This document shows positions 16,384-24,146 of a DNA stretch of 47,827 bases, piece by piece. Source of the DNA: Streptomyces cahuitamycinicus (GTDB taxonomy: Bacteria; Actinomycetota; Actinomycetes; Streptomycetales; Streptomycetaceae). Numbering within the stretch: the first letter of the stretch is position 1; every line of letters begins with the position of its first letter. Under the pieces are notes generated by a model. It worked only from the letters and a program-made list of their open reading frames with translations, was not told the origin of the DNA and searched no databases. The position numbers were made by a program, and so were the translations under genes. The stretch is from contig NZ_POUC01000015.1 in NCBI RefSeq assembly GCF_002891435.1, positions 1 through 47,827 on the forward strand, written 5' to 3'.

Positions 16384-17976
16384 GTGACCGTCCTGCGCAA
16401 CCCCGTCCTCCGCGGCTTCGCCCCCGACCCGTCACTGGTGCGGGTCGGTGACTGGTACTACGTGGCGACCAGTTCCTTCGAGTGGTTTCCGACCATCCCG
16501 ATCCACCGCTCCCGGGACCTGGCCCACTGGGAGTACGCGGGACACGTCCAGGGAGCGGTCCCCGGGAACTCGCTGGCCGGTGTGCCCGACTCGGGCGGCG
16601 TCTGGGCACCGTCGCTGAGCTGGGACGGGGAACGGTTCTGGGTGACGTACACCGTCGTGCGCTCCGTCGGCACCCCGTACTTCGACCTCGACACGTACGT
16701 CTCGACGGCCACCCGCGTCGACGGCGGGTGGAGCGCTCCGCGCCGGGTCGCGAGCCACGGTTTCGACCCGGCCCTGTTCCACGAGGACGGCCGGCTGTGG
16801 CTGCTGAATCTGCAGAACGACCACCGGCCGGGGGGTGAGCGGTTCGCGGGGATCGTCGTGACGGAGCTGGACCGGGAGACGCTGGAGCCCGTCGGCGGGA
16901 CGCGTCTGCTGCTCCGGCACGACCGGTTGATCGAGGGGCCGAAGCTGCTGCGGTGCGACGGCTGGTACTACCTGCTGCTGGCGGAGGGCGGCACGGGCTG
17001 GGAGCACGGGGTGCGGGTGGCCCGCGGCAAGGAGCTGACGGGTCCGTACGAACTCGACGCACGGCCGCTGCTGACGACCCGGGACGACCCGGAGGTGCCC
17101 TTGCAGAAGGCGGGGCACGGCGAGCTGGTCGAGACGCCGGAGGGGCAGTGGCTCCTGAGCCATCTGACGGCCCGTCCGCTGCACACCCCGCAGGGCCGCC
17201 GCTGCACGCTCGGCCGGGAGACCGCGGTCCAGGCGGTGACCTGGGACGCGGAGGGCTGGCCCCGGCTGCGGCAGGGCGGGTGGCACCCCGCGGTCGAGGT
17301 CGACGTACCGACGCGGCCGCACCCGCTGCCCCCGGCCGCACCGCCGCGGGATCTGTCCTGGCCGTGGAGCACCCTGCGCGAGCCGCCGGACCCGTCCTGG
17401 GCCGACACCACGACCCGGCCGGGCTGGATCCGGCTGCGCGGCCGGCACGGGCCGGAGTCCCGGTGGGCGGCCGGTCTGCTGGCCCAGCGCGTCACCGAGC
17501 ACCGCGCGGAGGCCGAAGTGACCCTCGAGGCACGGCCGGTCACCTTCACGCAGGCGGCCGGGCTGGTGCTCTGGTACAACCCCGAGGCGTATTTCGCCCT
17601 GGACCTGACATGGGCGGAACCGGCGGGCGAGCCGCAGCGCGGCCAGCAGTGGGACGGGACCCCCGGCCGTACGGTACTCAGCCTCGTCGAGCGCGACGAG
17701 GACGGCATGCGGCAGGCCGCTGTCGTCGACGTGGCCGTGGACGGGCCGGTGACGCTGGGGGTGACGGTCGAGGGGGCCGACGCGCGCTTCTGGTACGTAC
17801 GCGACGGGGAGCGCGCACAGGTCGGACCGGTGCTGGATTTCGGCCGGCTGTCCGACGACCACGGCTCCCGGCTGCGGTTCACGGGGGCGATGGCGGGGAT
17901 CCACGCCCGGGACCTCGTGGACGCGGCGTTCACGGCGGACTTCACCGGGTTTCGGCTGACCTGCACACCCTGCTGA
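16384..17976 (+). CDS. Glycoside hydrolase family 43 (beta-xylosidase / arabinofuranosidase type)
   Basis: The protein has 530 residues. The five-bladed propeller domain (about 1-300) opens NPVLRGFAPDPSLVRVGDWY, where the Asp of APDPS is the expected general base. Later GVWAPSLSW and EGPKLL carry the motif Asp/Glu positions of GH43. A C-terminal beta-sandwich (about 330-530) resembles the accessory domain of GH43 xylosidases. GTG 16384 has GGGAG seven bases upstream; the in-frame upstream start lies inside the hairpin. There is no signal peptide, so it probably acts inside the cell on imported oligosaccharides. It is the last gene of the importer operon. Confidence 0.85.
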   Translation: MTVLRNPVLRGFAPDPSLVRVGDWYYVATSSFEWFPTIPIHRSRDLAHWEYAGHVQGAVPGNSLAGVPDSGGVWAPSLSWDGERFWVTYTVVRSVGTPYFDLDTYVSTATRVDGGWSAPRRVASHGFDPALFHEDGRLWLLNLQNDHRPGGERFAGIVVTELDRETLEPVGGTRLLLRHDRLIEGPKLLRCDGWYYLLLAEGGTGWEHGVRVARGKELTGPYELDARPLLTTRDDPEVPLQKAGHGELVETPEGQWLLSHLTARPLHTPQGRRCTLGRETAVQAVTWDAEGWPRLRQGGWHPAVEVDVPTRPHPLPPAAPPRDLSWPWSTLREPPDPSWADTTTRPGWIRLRGRHGPESRWAAGLLAQRVTEHRAEAEVTLEARPVTFTQAAGLVLWYNPEAYFALDLTWAEPAGEPQRGQQWDGTPGRTVLSLVERDEDGMRQAAVVDVAVDGPVTLGVTVEGADARFWYVRDGERAQVGPVLDFGRLSDDHGSRLRFTGAMAGIHARDLVDAAFTADFTGFRLTCTPC

Positions 17977-18034
17977 GCGAGGTGTTCGGGGTTTCGAAAG
18001 TTTTGACCGAAGCGAAGCGGTGAATTCACTTCTC

Positions 18035-18063
18035 TTCCACCCGTCCTGCGCCGCACCTACAGT
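18035..18063 (+). promoter_or_regulatory. Promoter of the second LacI gene
   Basis: TTCCAC (18035-18040), a 17-base spacer and TACAGT (18058-18063). The -10 is preceded by CC and followed directly by an operator-like palindrome, as at the dehydrogenase promoter. Confidence 0.5.
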
Positions 18064-18077
18064 AGGAAGCGCTTTCT
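18064..18077. promoter_or_regulatory. LacI-type operator (AGGAAGCGCTTTCT)
   Basis: This 14-base palindrome has one mismatched pair and an AAGCGCTT core. It begins one base after the -10 hexamer. It probably mediates autoregulation of the LacI gene starting at 18163. Confidence 0.65.
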
Positions 18078-18162
18078 GCCCGGCGGTCCGCCATGTCCGC
18101 CGTGCGCAGAGCTGGTCGAAACTTTCCACGGCCCTCGGGCGGGCCGGAGAGGTGGGTTCCCG

Positions 18163-19230
18163 ATGGTCCGTACGGCGAGTGCGAGCGTGGCTGCCGGTCC
18201 GACACTGGCGGTCGTGGCGCGCGAGGCGGGGGTGTCGGTGCCGACCGCGTCGAAGGTGGTCAACGGCCGCGAGGACGTGGCACCCGAGACCCGCCGCCGC
18301 GTCACCGAGGCACTCGACCGGCTCGGGTACGTGCGCAGACCCCGCTTCGACGCGGCGAAGGCCCCCCGGCTGGTCGATCTGGTCGTGCACTCGCTGGAGA
18401 GCTCCTGGTCGGGCGCGGTGCTGCACGGGGTGGAGGACGCGGCGCACGACGCGGGCCTGGAGGTCGTGGTGTCGGCGGCCCTGATCCGCTCCCGGGTGGG
18501 CCGCCCGGAGCGCGGCTGGCTGGACAAGCTGGTCGCCCGCGGTTCCTCCGGGGTTCTCTTCAACCTGGCCGAGCTCAGCGACTCGCAGTACGCGTGGCTG
18601 GAGCAGCACCGCATACCGTTCGTGATGATCGACCCGGTGCAGGAACCGCCGGAGGGCGTGGTCTCGGTGGGTGCCGCGAACTGGCAGGGCGGTCTGACGG
18701 CCACGGAGCACCTGCTGTCCTTGGGCCACGAGAGGATCGCGGTCATCGCCGGTCCACGGCGCACGATGTGCAGCAGCGCGCGGGTCGCCGGGTACCGCTC
18801 GGCGCTCGCGTCGGCGGGGGTCCGGCACCGCGCCGAGTACGTCCGGCACGCCGGCTTCGACGAGAGCGTGGCCCACCGCCGCATGCTGGAACTCCTCGAC
18901 CTGCCCGAGCCGCCGACCGCCGTCTTCGTCTGCTCGGACCGGATGGCACTGGGTGTCTACGAGGCCCTGTCCGAAAGGGGGTTGGGGGTCCCGGACGACA
19001 TGAGTGTGGTCGGCTTCGACGACCTGCCCGAGGCCCGCTGGGCCTCCCCCGCCCTGACCACCGTCCGCCAGCCGCTGTCCGAGATGGCCGCGACGGCCCT
19101 GCGGTCGCTGCTGCGCATGATGGACGGGCATCGTCCCGAGAGCACGCGTACCGAGCTGTCGACGCGACTGGTGGAACGGGCGAGTACGGCCGGGCCGCGC
19201 GCGCAGGAGGTGCTCCCGGCCGCCCCCTGA
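18163..19230 (+). CDS. LacI-family transcriptional regulator
   Basis: The protein has 355 residues. The helix-turn-helix (LAVVAREAGVSVPTASKVVN, about 14-33) is followed by GREDVAPETRRRV and an effector-binding domain ending with VVGFDDLPEARWASPALTTV. Residues after about 340 form a short Ala/Pro-rich tail. ATG 18163 has GAGAGG ten bases upstream. It sits after the GH43 operon, has its own promoter, and its operator-like palindrome overlaps its start site, suggesting autorepression. It is a second candidate regulator for the shared CG-centred sites. Confidence 0.9.
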   Translation: MVRTASASVAAGPTLAVVAREAGVSVPTASKVVNGREDVAPETRRRVTEALDRLGYVRRPRFDAAKAPRLVDLVVHSLESSWSGAVLHGVEDAAHDAGLEVVVSAALIRSRVGRPERGWLDKLVARGSSGVLFNLAELSDSQYAWLEQHRIPFVMIDPVQEPPEGVVSVGAANWQGGLTATEHLLSLGHERIAVIAGPRRTMCSSARVAGYRSALASAGVRHRAEYVRHAGFDESVAHRRMLELLDLPEPPTAVFVCSDRMALGVYEALSERGLGVPDDMSVVGFDDLPEARWASPALTTVRQPLSEMAATALRSLLRMMDGHRPESTRTELSTRLVERASTAGPRAQEVLPAAP

Positions 19231-19621
19231 GCGGCCGCCGCCGACCGGCGCACCGGGCCCGGCCCGTGGTGGTCCTCGACGACGGCCTTGCCAGGCTGGT
19301 GGAGCGGGTGCCGGGCGAACCGCGCGCCCAGCAGTTCGCCGTGTACGGCCGGTCGTACTCCGTGCGGGCCGCCGCGTGCACGCCCACGGAGCCGCCAAGC
19401 CGCTGGTGCGGGCGTGGACGAGCAGTCGTGGTGCCATGGCGTCCGAACCCAGGAGATCGGGAGCCGCCGGGGGCCTCGTGGCGACCGAAATTTTCGGGTT
19501 CGGCGCAGCGACCGGGGGGCACCACGGCCTCGCGCAGCGACCGGGGGGGCGTCACGGCCGTCCGGCGCGGGGTGTCCGATTCCTTCAAGACCGGGCGGTG
19601 CGGGCTGCCTACGGTGGCGAC
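19231..19621. other. Intergenic region with an imperfect 29-base repeat
   Basis: No gene with a start, ribosome site and recognisable protein was found in these 391 bases. About two copies of a 29-base unit (GCGCAGCGACCGGGGGG...) occupy 19503-19560. A TACGGT box at 19610-19615 lies seven bases before the next ATG. Confidence 0.5.
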
Positions 19622-20026
19622 ATGACTGCACGATTCGATGCCATCGGCCTGGTCGTCTCCGACATGGCCGCCTCCGTCGCGTTCTACCGCCGGATCGGGT
19701 TCGCCTTCCCGGACGGCGCCGAGAACCAGCCGCACGCCGAGGCCGGACTGCCCGGCGGGCTGCGGCTGATGCTCGACACCGAGGAGACGGTCCGCTCCTT
19801 CCTGCCCGGTTGGCAGCCGCCCGCCGGCGGCGGCCGGACCTCGCTGGCCCTGCGCTGCGACGGACCGGAGGAGGTGGACGCGCTGTACGACGAGCTGGTC
19901 GGCTCGGGGCATGAGGGCGAGCTCAAGCCGTGGGACGCCTTCTGGGGGCAGCGGTACGCCGTCGTGCTCGACCCGGACGGCAACGGGGTGGATCTGTACG
20001 CCCCACTAGCCGTCGCGGCCGAGTAG
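19622..20026 (+). CDS. VOC (glyoxalase/bleomycin-resistance fold) family protein
   Basis: The protein has 134 residues, the size of a single VOC unit. It shows the opening beta-alpha-beta pattern ([20 protein letters not shown]) and the closing motif ([17 protein letters not shown]). Such proteins bind a metal and act as small-molecule lyases, dioxygenases or binding proteins; the substrate is not identifiable. No ribosome site precedes ATG 19622, and a TACGGT -10-like box ends seven bases before it, so a leaderless mRNA is plausible. The 3' end overlaps that of the opposing AraC-type gene by 21 bases. Confidence 0.82.
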   Translation: MTARFDAIGLVVSDMAASVAFYRRIGFAFPDGAENQPHAEAGLPGGLRLMLDTEETVRSFLPGWQPPAGGGRTSLALRCDGPEEVDALYDELVGSGHEGELKPWDAFWGQRYAVVLDPDGNGVDLYAPLAVAAE

Positions 20027-20695
20027 CTCCCCCAGCGGGAGCCCGGCCAACTCCCTTACGTCGCGGGCCAGATGGGCCTGGTCGGCGTAACCGGCCCGGG
20101 CGGCCGTCTGCGCGAAGGGCACACCGGCCCGGGCCAGCGCGAGGGCGCGGCGCAGCCGCAGGATGCGGGCCAGGGTCTTGGGGCCGTAGCCGAAGGCGGA
20201 CAGTGAGCGGCGGTGCAACTGGCGTGCGCCGAGGCCGAGTTCATCGGCGGTAGCGGCGACGGGACGGCCCGCGTCCAGGGCGGTGACGACCTGCCGCAGC
20301 AGCGGGTCCGGGGGCTCGGCACCGGCCGCTTTCCGCAGCGCCAGCTCCTCCAGGCCGCTCGCCGGGTCGGGGGCCGCGTTCACCCGGTCGGCCAGGCGCC
20401 GCACCTGCGAGGCCGGCCACAGGTCCGCGAGCTCGACGCGCCGGTCGCGCAGCTCGTGCGCCGCCACGCCCAGGAGCGCCGGGGCCGTGCCCGGGTAGAA
20501 GCGGACCCCGGCCCAGGGGCCGGTCACACCGTCCGGGAGGTACGCGCGGGTGTCGGGCCCGGCGACCATCAGCCGCCCGTCGTGCCACAGCAGATCCATG
20601 CACCCGTCGGGCAGGACCCGCGCCACTCCGGGCCGCGTCGGGGTGTTGGTCCACACGACCGCTCCGGGCAGCCGCGACGCCCGCTCCACGTACAC
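20006..20695 (-). CDS. AraC-family helix-turn-helix regulator
   Basis: The protein has 229 residues. An N-terminal sensor-like domain (about 1-110, with [12 protein letters not shown] and [14 protein letters not shown]) matches the small domain found before AraC modules in actinobacteria. The C-terminal AraC module (about 130-229) contains [20 protein letters not shown] and [20 protein letters not shown]. The start is uncertain: GTG 20695 and GTG 20689 are both possible and neither has a clear ribosome site. It converges on, and overlaps, the VOC gene. Targets are unknown. Confidence 0.8.
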   Translation of the reverse strand: MYVERASRLPGAVVWTNTPTRPGVARVLPDGCMDLLWHDGRLMVAGPDTRAYLPDGVTGPWAGVRFYPGTAPALLGVAAHELRDRRVELADLWPASQVRRLADRVNAAPDPASGLEELALRKAAGAEPPDPLLRQVVTALDAGRPVAATADELGLGARQLHRRSLSAFGYGPKTLARILRLRRALALARAGVPFAQTAARAGYADQAHLARDVRELAGLPLGELLGRDG

Positions 20696-20960
20696 GAGGG
20701 CCAGGCTACGCCGGGCACGGCGGCAGGCGCGGGGGGCGGTACCGATTCCGGCGCCAGTTCTGGTGCCGGGTGCCGGTGCCGGTTCCGGTGCCGGATGCCG
20801 ATGCCGGGTGCCGATGCCGGATGCCGATGCCGGGTACCGATGCCGGTGCCGGGTACCGGTGTGGGAACCCTTGCCGGTACGGGAACTCGTGCCGGCACCG
20901 GGTGCCGCGACCGATTCCCGAACCGCGACCGTTCCCGTGCCACGACGGGTTCCCGTGCCG
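20696..20960. repeat. Degenerate 6-base repeat tract (GGTGCC / GATGCC type)
   Basis: From about 20737 to 20950 the sequence is largely made of GGTGCC, GATGCC, GGTACC and GGAACC units. Most contain the GGNNCC pattern, so the tract can fold into many short hairpins. It separates two AraC-type genes. Open frames across it give low-complexity peptides and are not accepted as genes. Confidence 0.75.
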
Positions 20961-21896
20961 CTACGCCACCCGCCCCCGGTACTCCACCGGGCTCACCCCG
21001 TACACCCGCTTGAACGCCGTCGACAGGGCGAAAGCGCTGCCGTAGCCCACCCTCCGGGCCACCGCGTCGAGGGTGTCGGCGGAGTCGCGCAGGCGGTCGG
21101 CGGCGAGGGCGAGGCGCCAGCCGGTCAGGTAGGTCATCGGGGGTTCGCCCACGAGGGCGGTGAAGCGGCGGGCCAGCGCCGCTCGGGACACCCCGGCCTT
21201 CGCGGCGAGCGCGGCGACGGTCCAGGGGTGGGCCGGGTCGTCCTGGAGCAGGCGCAGCACGCCACCGACGACCGGGTCGGCGAGGGCCCGGTACCAGGCC
21301 GGTGCCTCCGCCTCGGGGCGTGCGAACCAGGCCCGCAGCGCGGCGATGACCAGCAGGTCCAGCAGCCGGTCGAGGACGACCTCCTGCCCCGGCTCGTCCC
21401 GGACGACCTCCTCGGTGAGGTACGGCGTGAGCGGGCAGTCCCACACGTCGGACGGGAGGCTGAGCAGCGGCGGCAGGGCGTCCAGCAGCCGCCCGCCGAC
21501 CTCGCCCCGCATCGGGTAGGTGCCTATCAGCATCACGGTGCTCCCGTCGAGCCGGTCGCCCCAGGTGCGCACGCCCAGGTCCATGGAGCCGTTGAGGGGC
21601 CGCCCGTCGGGGTAGCGGCACTCCTGGTTCGGCAGGATCACCGCCTGCGGTGCCGTGCCGGGGGCGTCGGCGCAGGTGTACGGGTCCGGGCCGCGGGCGA
21701 TGGCGAGGTCCCCGGCCTTGAGCCGCGTCCGCTCGCCCCGGTCGGGCACGATCCAGGCCTCGCCGCGGACGACGAGCATCACGGTGAGTGGGGCCCGGTC
21801 CTCCACGCGCACCGCCCACGGCGGGTCGAAACAGGCCCTGATCATGAACGCGCCCCGCGCGCGGGGCCCCTCCAGCAGACCGGCGAGAGCGTCCAT
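20961..21896 (-). CDS. AraC-family regulator with cupin sensor domain
   Basis: The protein has 311 residues. The N-terminal cupin-like domain (about 1-180) includes [24 protein letters not shown] and [14 protein letters not shown], typical of actinobacterial AraC regulators. The C-terminal AraC module has the first helix-turn-helix [19 protein letters not shown] and the second [20 protein letters not shown], ending [16 protein letters not shown] 21896 was chosen as the N-terminus of the family fold. TACGCT six bases before it suggests a leaderless mRNA. It is divergent from the NmrA-like gene by 81 bases, and regulators of this type usually control such a neighbour. Confidence 0.88.
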   Translation of the reverse strand: MDALAGLLEGPRARGAFMIRACFDPPWAVRVEDRAPLTVMLVVRGEAWIVPDRGERTRLKAGDLAIARGPDPYTCADAPGTAPQAVILPNQECRYPDGRPLNGSMDLGVRTWGDRLDGSTVMLIGTYPMRGEVGGRLLDALPPLLSLPSDVWDCPLTPYLTEEVVRDEPGQEVVLDRLLDLLVIAALRAWFARPEAEAPAWYRALADPVVGGVLRLLQDDPAHPWTVAALAAKAGVSRAALARRFTALVGEPPMTYLTGWRLALAADRLRDSADTLDAVARRVGYGSAFALSTAFKRVYGVSPVEYRGRVA

Positions 21897-21977
21897 GCGG
21901 CCAGCGTAGACGCGGGCGTATGGGAATGAGCCGTTCAGCGATGGTTCCGTGCGGCGTACGGCAGTTGACTCGACGGC

Positions 21978-22835
21978 ATGACGAACACGACGGAGAACAC
22001 GGCGGAGAACACACAGCTCATGACGGTGGTGGTGACGGGCGCCACGGGGCGTACCGGGAGCCGGGTGGCGCGGGCCGCGGAGGCGGCCGGACTGACGGTC
22101 CGGGCGGCTTCGCGGGCGACGGGCTTCGACTGGTGGGACTCCTCGACGTGGGCGGACACCCTGCGCGGCGCCGACGCGGCCTACCTCGCCCACCCCTCGG
22201 ACGTCGGCGCCCCGGGGGCAGCGGAGGTGGTCGGCGCGCTCGCGCGGGAGGCGGTCGGACTCGGCGTGCGACGGCTGGTGCTGCTGTCCGCGCGGGGCGA
22301 GGACCAGGCCCTCCCCACCGAGGAGGCACTGCGCGCTTCGGGGACGGACTGGACGGTCGTGCGGGCGGCGTGGTTCGCGCAGAACTTCAGCGAGGGGCCG
22401 CTGGTGGCGGAGCTGCGGGAGCGCGGCGAGCTGGTGTTCCCGGCCGACGAGGTGCGCGAGCCGTTCCTCGACGTGCGCGACATCGCGGACGTGGTGGTGA
22501 GCGTGCTGACCTCCGGCGACCGGTACGCGGGGCGGATCCTGAACCTCTCCGGGGGCCGGCTGCTGACCTTCGGGGAGGCGGTCGCGGAGATCGCCGGGGT
22601 GACGGGGCGCCCGCTGTCGTACCGGGCCGTCTCGACGCGGGACTACGGCGAGGCGCTGGCCGGGTTCGGTGTGCCGCCGGAGGAGGTGGCGGGGATGACG
22701 GAGATCTTCGGCACGCTCCTCGACGGCCGCAACGCACACCTCTCGGACGGCGTGCGGGAGGTCCTGGGCCGCGCGCCCCGGGACTTCGGCGACTTCGTGC
22801 GCGAGGAGGCCGCGGCCGGGACCTGGAAGGCCTGA
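21978..22835 (+). CDS. NmrA/NAD(P)H-binding SDR-type oxidoreductase
   Basis: The protein has 285 residues. The Rossmann motif VTGATGRTGSRVA lies at about 18-30. The WFAQNF stretch and the C-terminal substrate part fit the atypical SDR subgroup that includes NmrA and quinone-reductase-like proteins. It binds NAD(P) and may reduce a small electrophile. ATG 21978 is used; ATG 22020 is an alternative because neither has a good ribosome site and the first 14 residues (TENTAENT) come from a short direct repeat. It is divergent from the cupin-AraC gene, its probable regulator. Confidence 0.82.
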   Translation: MTNTTENTAENTQLMTVVVTGATGRTGSRVARAAEAAGLTVRAASRATGFDWWDSSTWADTLRGADAAYLAHPSDVGAPGAAEVVGALAREAVGLGVRRLVLLSARGEDQALPTEEALRASGTDWTVVRAAWFAQNFSEGPLVAELRERGELVFPADEVREPFLDVRDIADVVVSVLTSGDRYAGRILNLSGGRLLTFGEAVAEIAGVTGRPLSYRAVSTRDYGEALAGFGVPPEEVAGMTEIFGTLLDGRNAHLSDGVREVLGRAPRDFGDFVREEAAAGTWKA

Positions 22836-22869
22836 GGGGTCCTTTCACCATGCCCGGAGCCGGCGCCCG

Positions 22870-24036
22870 TCACCGGTCCTCGGGCGGCGTCCCCTCACCG
22901 TTGACCTGGGTGCTCTTCACGTGGGTGTTCTTCACGTGGGTGTTCTTCACATGGGTGCGCAGGCGGGCCGACACGTCCTCCGGCGGCAGGAAGCGGGACC
23001 AGCGTTCGGGGAACTCGGAGGGCATGTCGGGGTCGGCCTCGCCCGCGGCGGTGGCGCGGGCGACGTACTCGGCGACCTGGGCCTGCCGCAGCCGCTCGTT
23101 CGCCTCGCGGGCGGCAGCCGTGGCGGCGGCCGGCCAGACCCGGTCGATGGCGGCGTTGACCGCGGCCCCGACCAGCACGGCGAACGCGGCCACACCGATC
23201 CACAGCAGCACGGCGACGGGCGCGGCGAGGGAGCCGTAGATCGTGGGTCCCTCCACCGTGCTGGTCAGGTAGATCCGCAGCAGGAAGCTGCCGAGCACCC
23301 ACATGCCGAGGGCGACCAGCGCTCCGGGCACGTCCTCGATCCACGGGGACCGGACCGGGACCGACACGTGGTACAGCGTCGTCAGGAAGGCGATCGACAG
23401 CAGGATGACCGTGGGCCAGTAGAGGACCTGCACGACCGTCGTCGACCACGGCACGATCCGCACCACCGCGTCCGGCCCGGCCACCATCAGCGGCAGCGCG
23501 ACGGAGCCGATCAGCAGGGCCACGATGAACAGCAGGAAGGCCATGAGGCGGGTCTTGACGATGCCCCGGACGCCGTCGAGGCCGTACATCACGGTGATGG
23601 TGTCGATGAAGACGTTCACCGCGCGGGAGCCGGACCACAGGGCGAACAGGAAGCCGATGGAGATGATGTCGGGCCGGCCGCCCTTCGTCACGTCGTGCAG
23701 GATCGGCTCCGCGATCTCCCGCACGCCACGGTCGGACAGCACCGTGCGGGCGGCCTCCAGGAGGTTGGTCTGCAGGCTCTGGATGGTGTCGGCGCCGGTC
23801 CAGGCGTCGACGTAGCCGAGCAGTCCGATCATGCTGAGCAGCAGGGGTGGCACCGACAGCAGGGTGAAGAACGCGGCCTCGGCCGCGAGGCCCAGGATGC
23901 GGTACTCGATGCAGGAGTTGACGGTGTCCTTGACCAGCAGCCAGGCGGTTTTGCGCTTGGAGACGTTCCGGTAGAGGGCTCGCGCCCGGTGGAGGCGCCC
24001 GGAGGGTGTGTCGGGGGTTTCGCTTGCTGGCTGCAC
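22870..24036 (-). CDS. YihY/BrkB-family membrane protein with pentapeptide-repeat tail
   Basis: The protein has 388 residues. Six membrane segments lie between about 45 and 300, with the family motifs LAAEAAFFTLLSVPPLLL and WSGSRAVNVFIDTI. The family is conserved but its role is unsettled (formerly called RNase BN, in error). After about residue 310 a charged cytoplasmic region ends in tandem HVKNT repeats encoded by 15-base DNA repeats (22901-22960). The start GTG 24036 is uncertain, since AGGGGG abuts it. It is convergent with the NmrA-like gene and divergent from the AidB-like gene. Confidence 0.85.
   Translation of the reverse strand: MQPASETPDTPSGRLHRARALYRNVSKRKTAWLLVKDTVNSCIEYRILGLAAEAAFFTLLSVPPLLLSMIGLLGYVDAWTGADTIQSLQTNLLEAARTVLSDRGVREIAEPILHDVTKGGRPDIISIGFLFALWSGSRAVNVFIDTITVMYGLDGVRGIVKTRLMAFLLFIVALLIGSVALPLMVAGPDAVVRIVPWSTTVVQVLYWPTVILLSIAFLTTLYHVSVPVRSPWIEDVPGALVALGMWVLGSFLLRIYLTSTVEGPTIYGSLAAPVAVLLWIGVAAFAVLVGAAVNAAIDRVWPAAATAAAREANERLRQAQVAEYVARATAAGEADPDMPSEFPERWSRFLPPEDVSARLRTHVKNTHVKNTHVKSTQVNGEGTPPEDR
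22901..22960. repeat. Four 15-base tandem repeats inside the BrkB gene
   Basis: Units start at 22901, 22916, 22931 and 22946. The two central units are identical (TTCACGTGGGTGTTC) and the outer ones differ by a few bases. Read on the minus strand they give HVKNT, HVKNT, HVKST-type pentapeptides. Confidence 0.85.
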
Positions 24037-24111
24037 CCCCTAACGGTATCCGCCGTGCCCGGCCCCACTCACCCACAGGCCGGGTCTTCGAGGACCGGGC
24101 CGGGTCCGCTG

Positions 24112-24140
24112 GTGACCGAGGTGCCGCCGCGGGGTACTTT
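24112..24140 (+). promoter_or_regulatory. Leaderless promoter of the AidB-like gene
   Basis: GTGACC (24112-24117), a 17-base spacer and TACTTT (24135-24140). The ATG at 24147 begins seven bases after the -10 box, so transcription and translation probably start at the same base. Confidence 0.55.
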
Positions 24141-24146
24141 CGCACC

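Noticed and set aside
20569..22014. Long minus-strand frame across the hexamer repeats and the cupin-AraC gene
   Set aside because: It covers repeat DNA and a different frame of a clear AraC gene; Arg/Pro/Gly-rich shadow composition.
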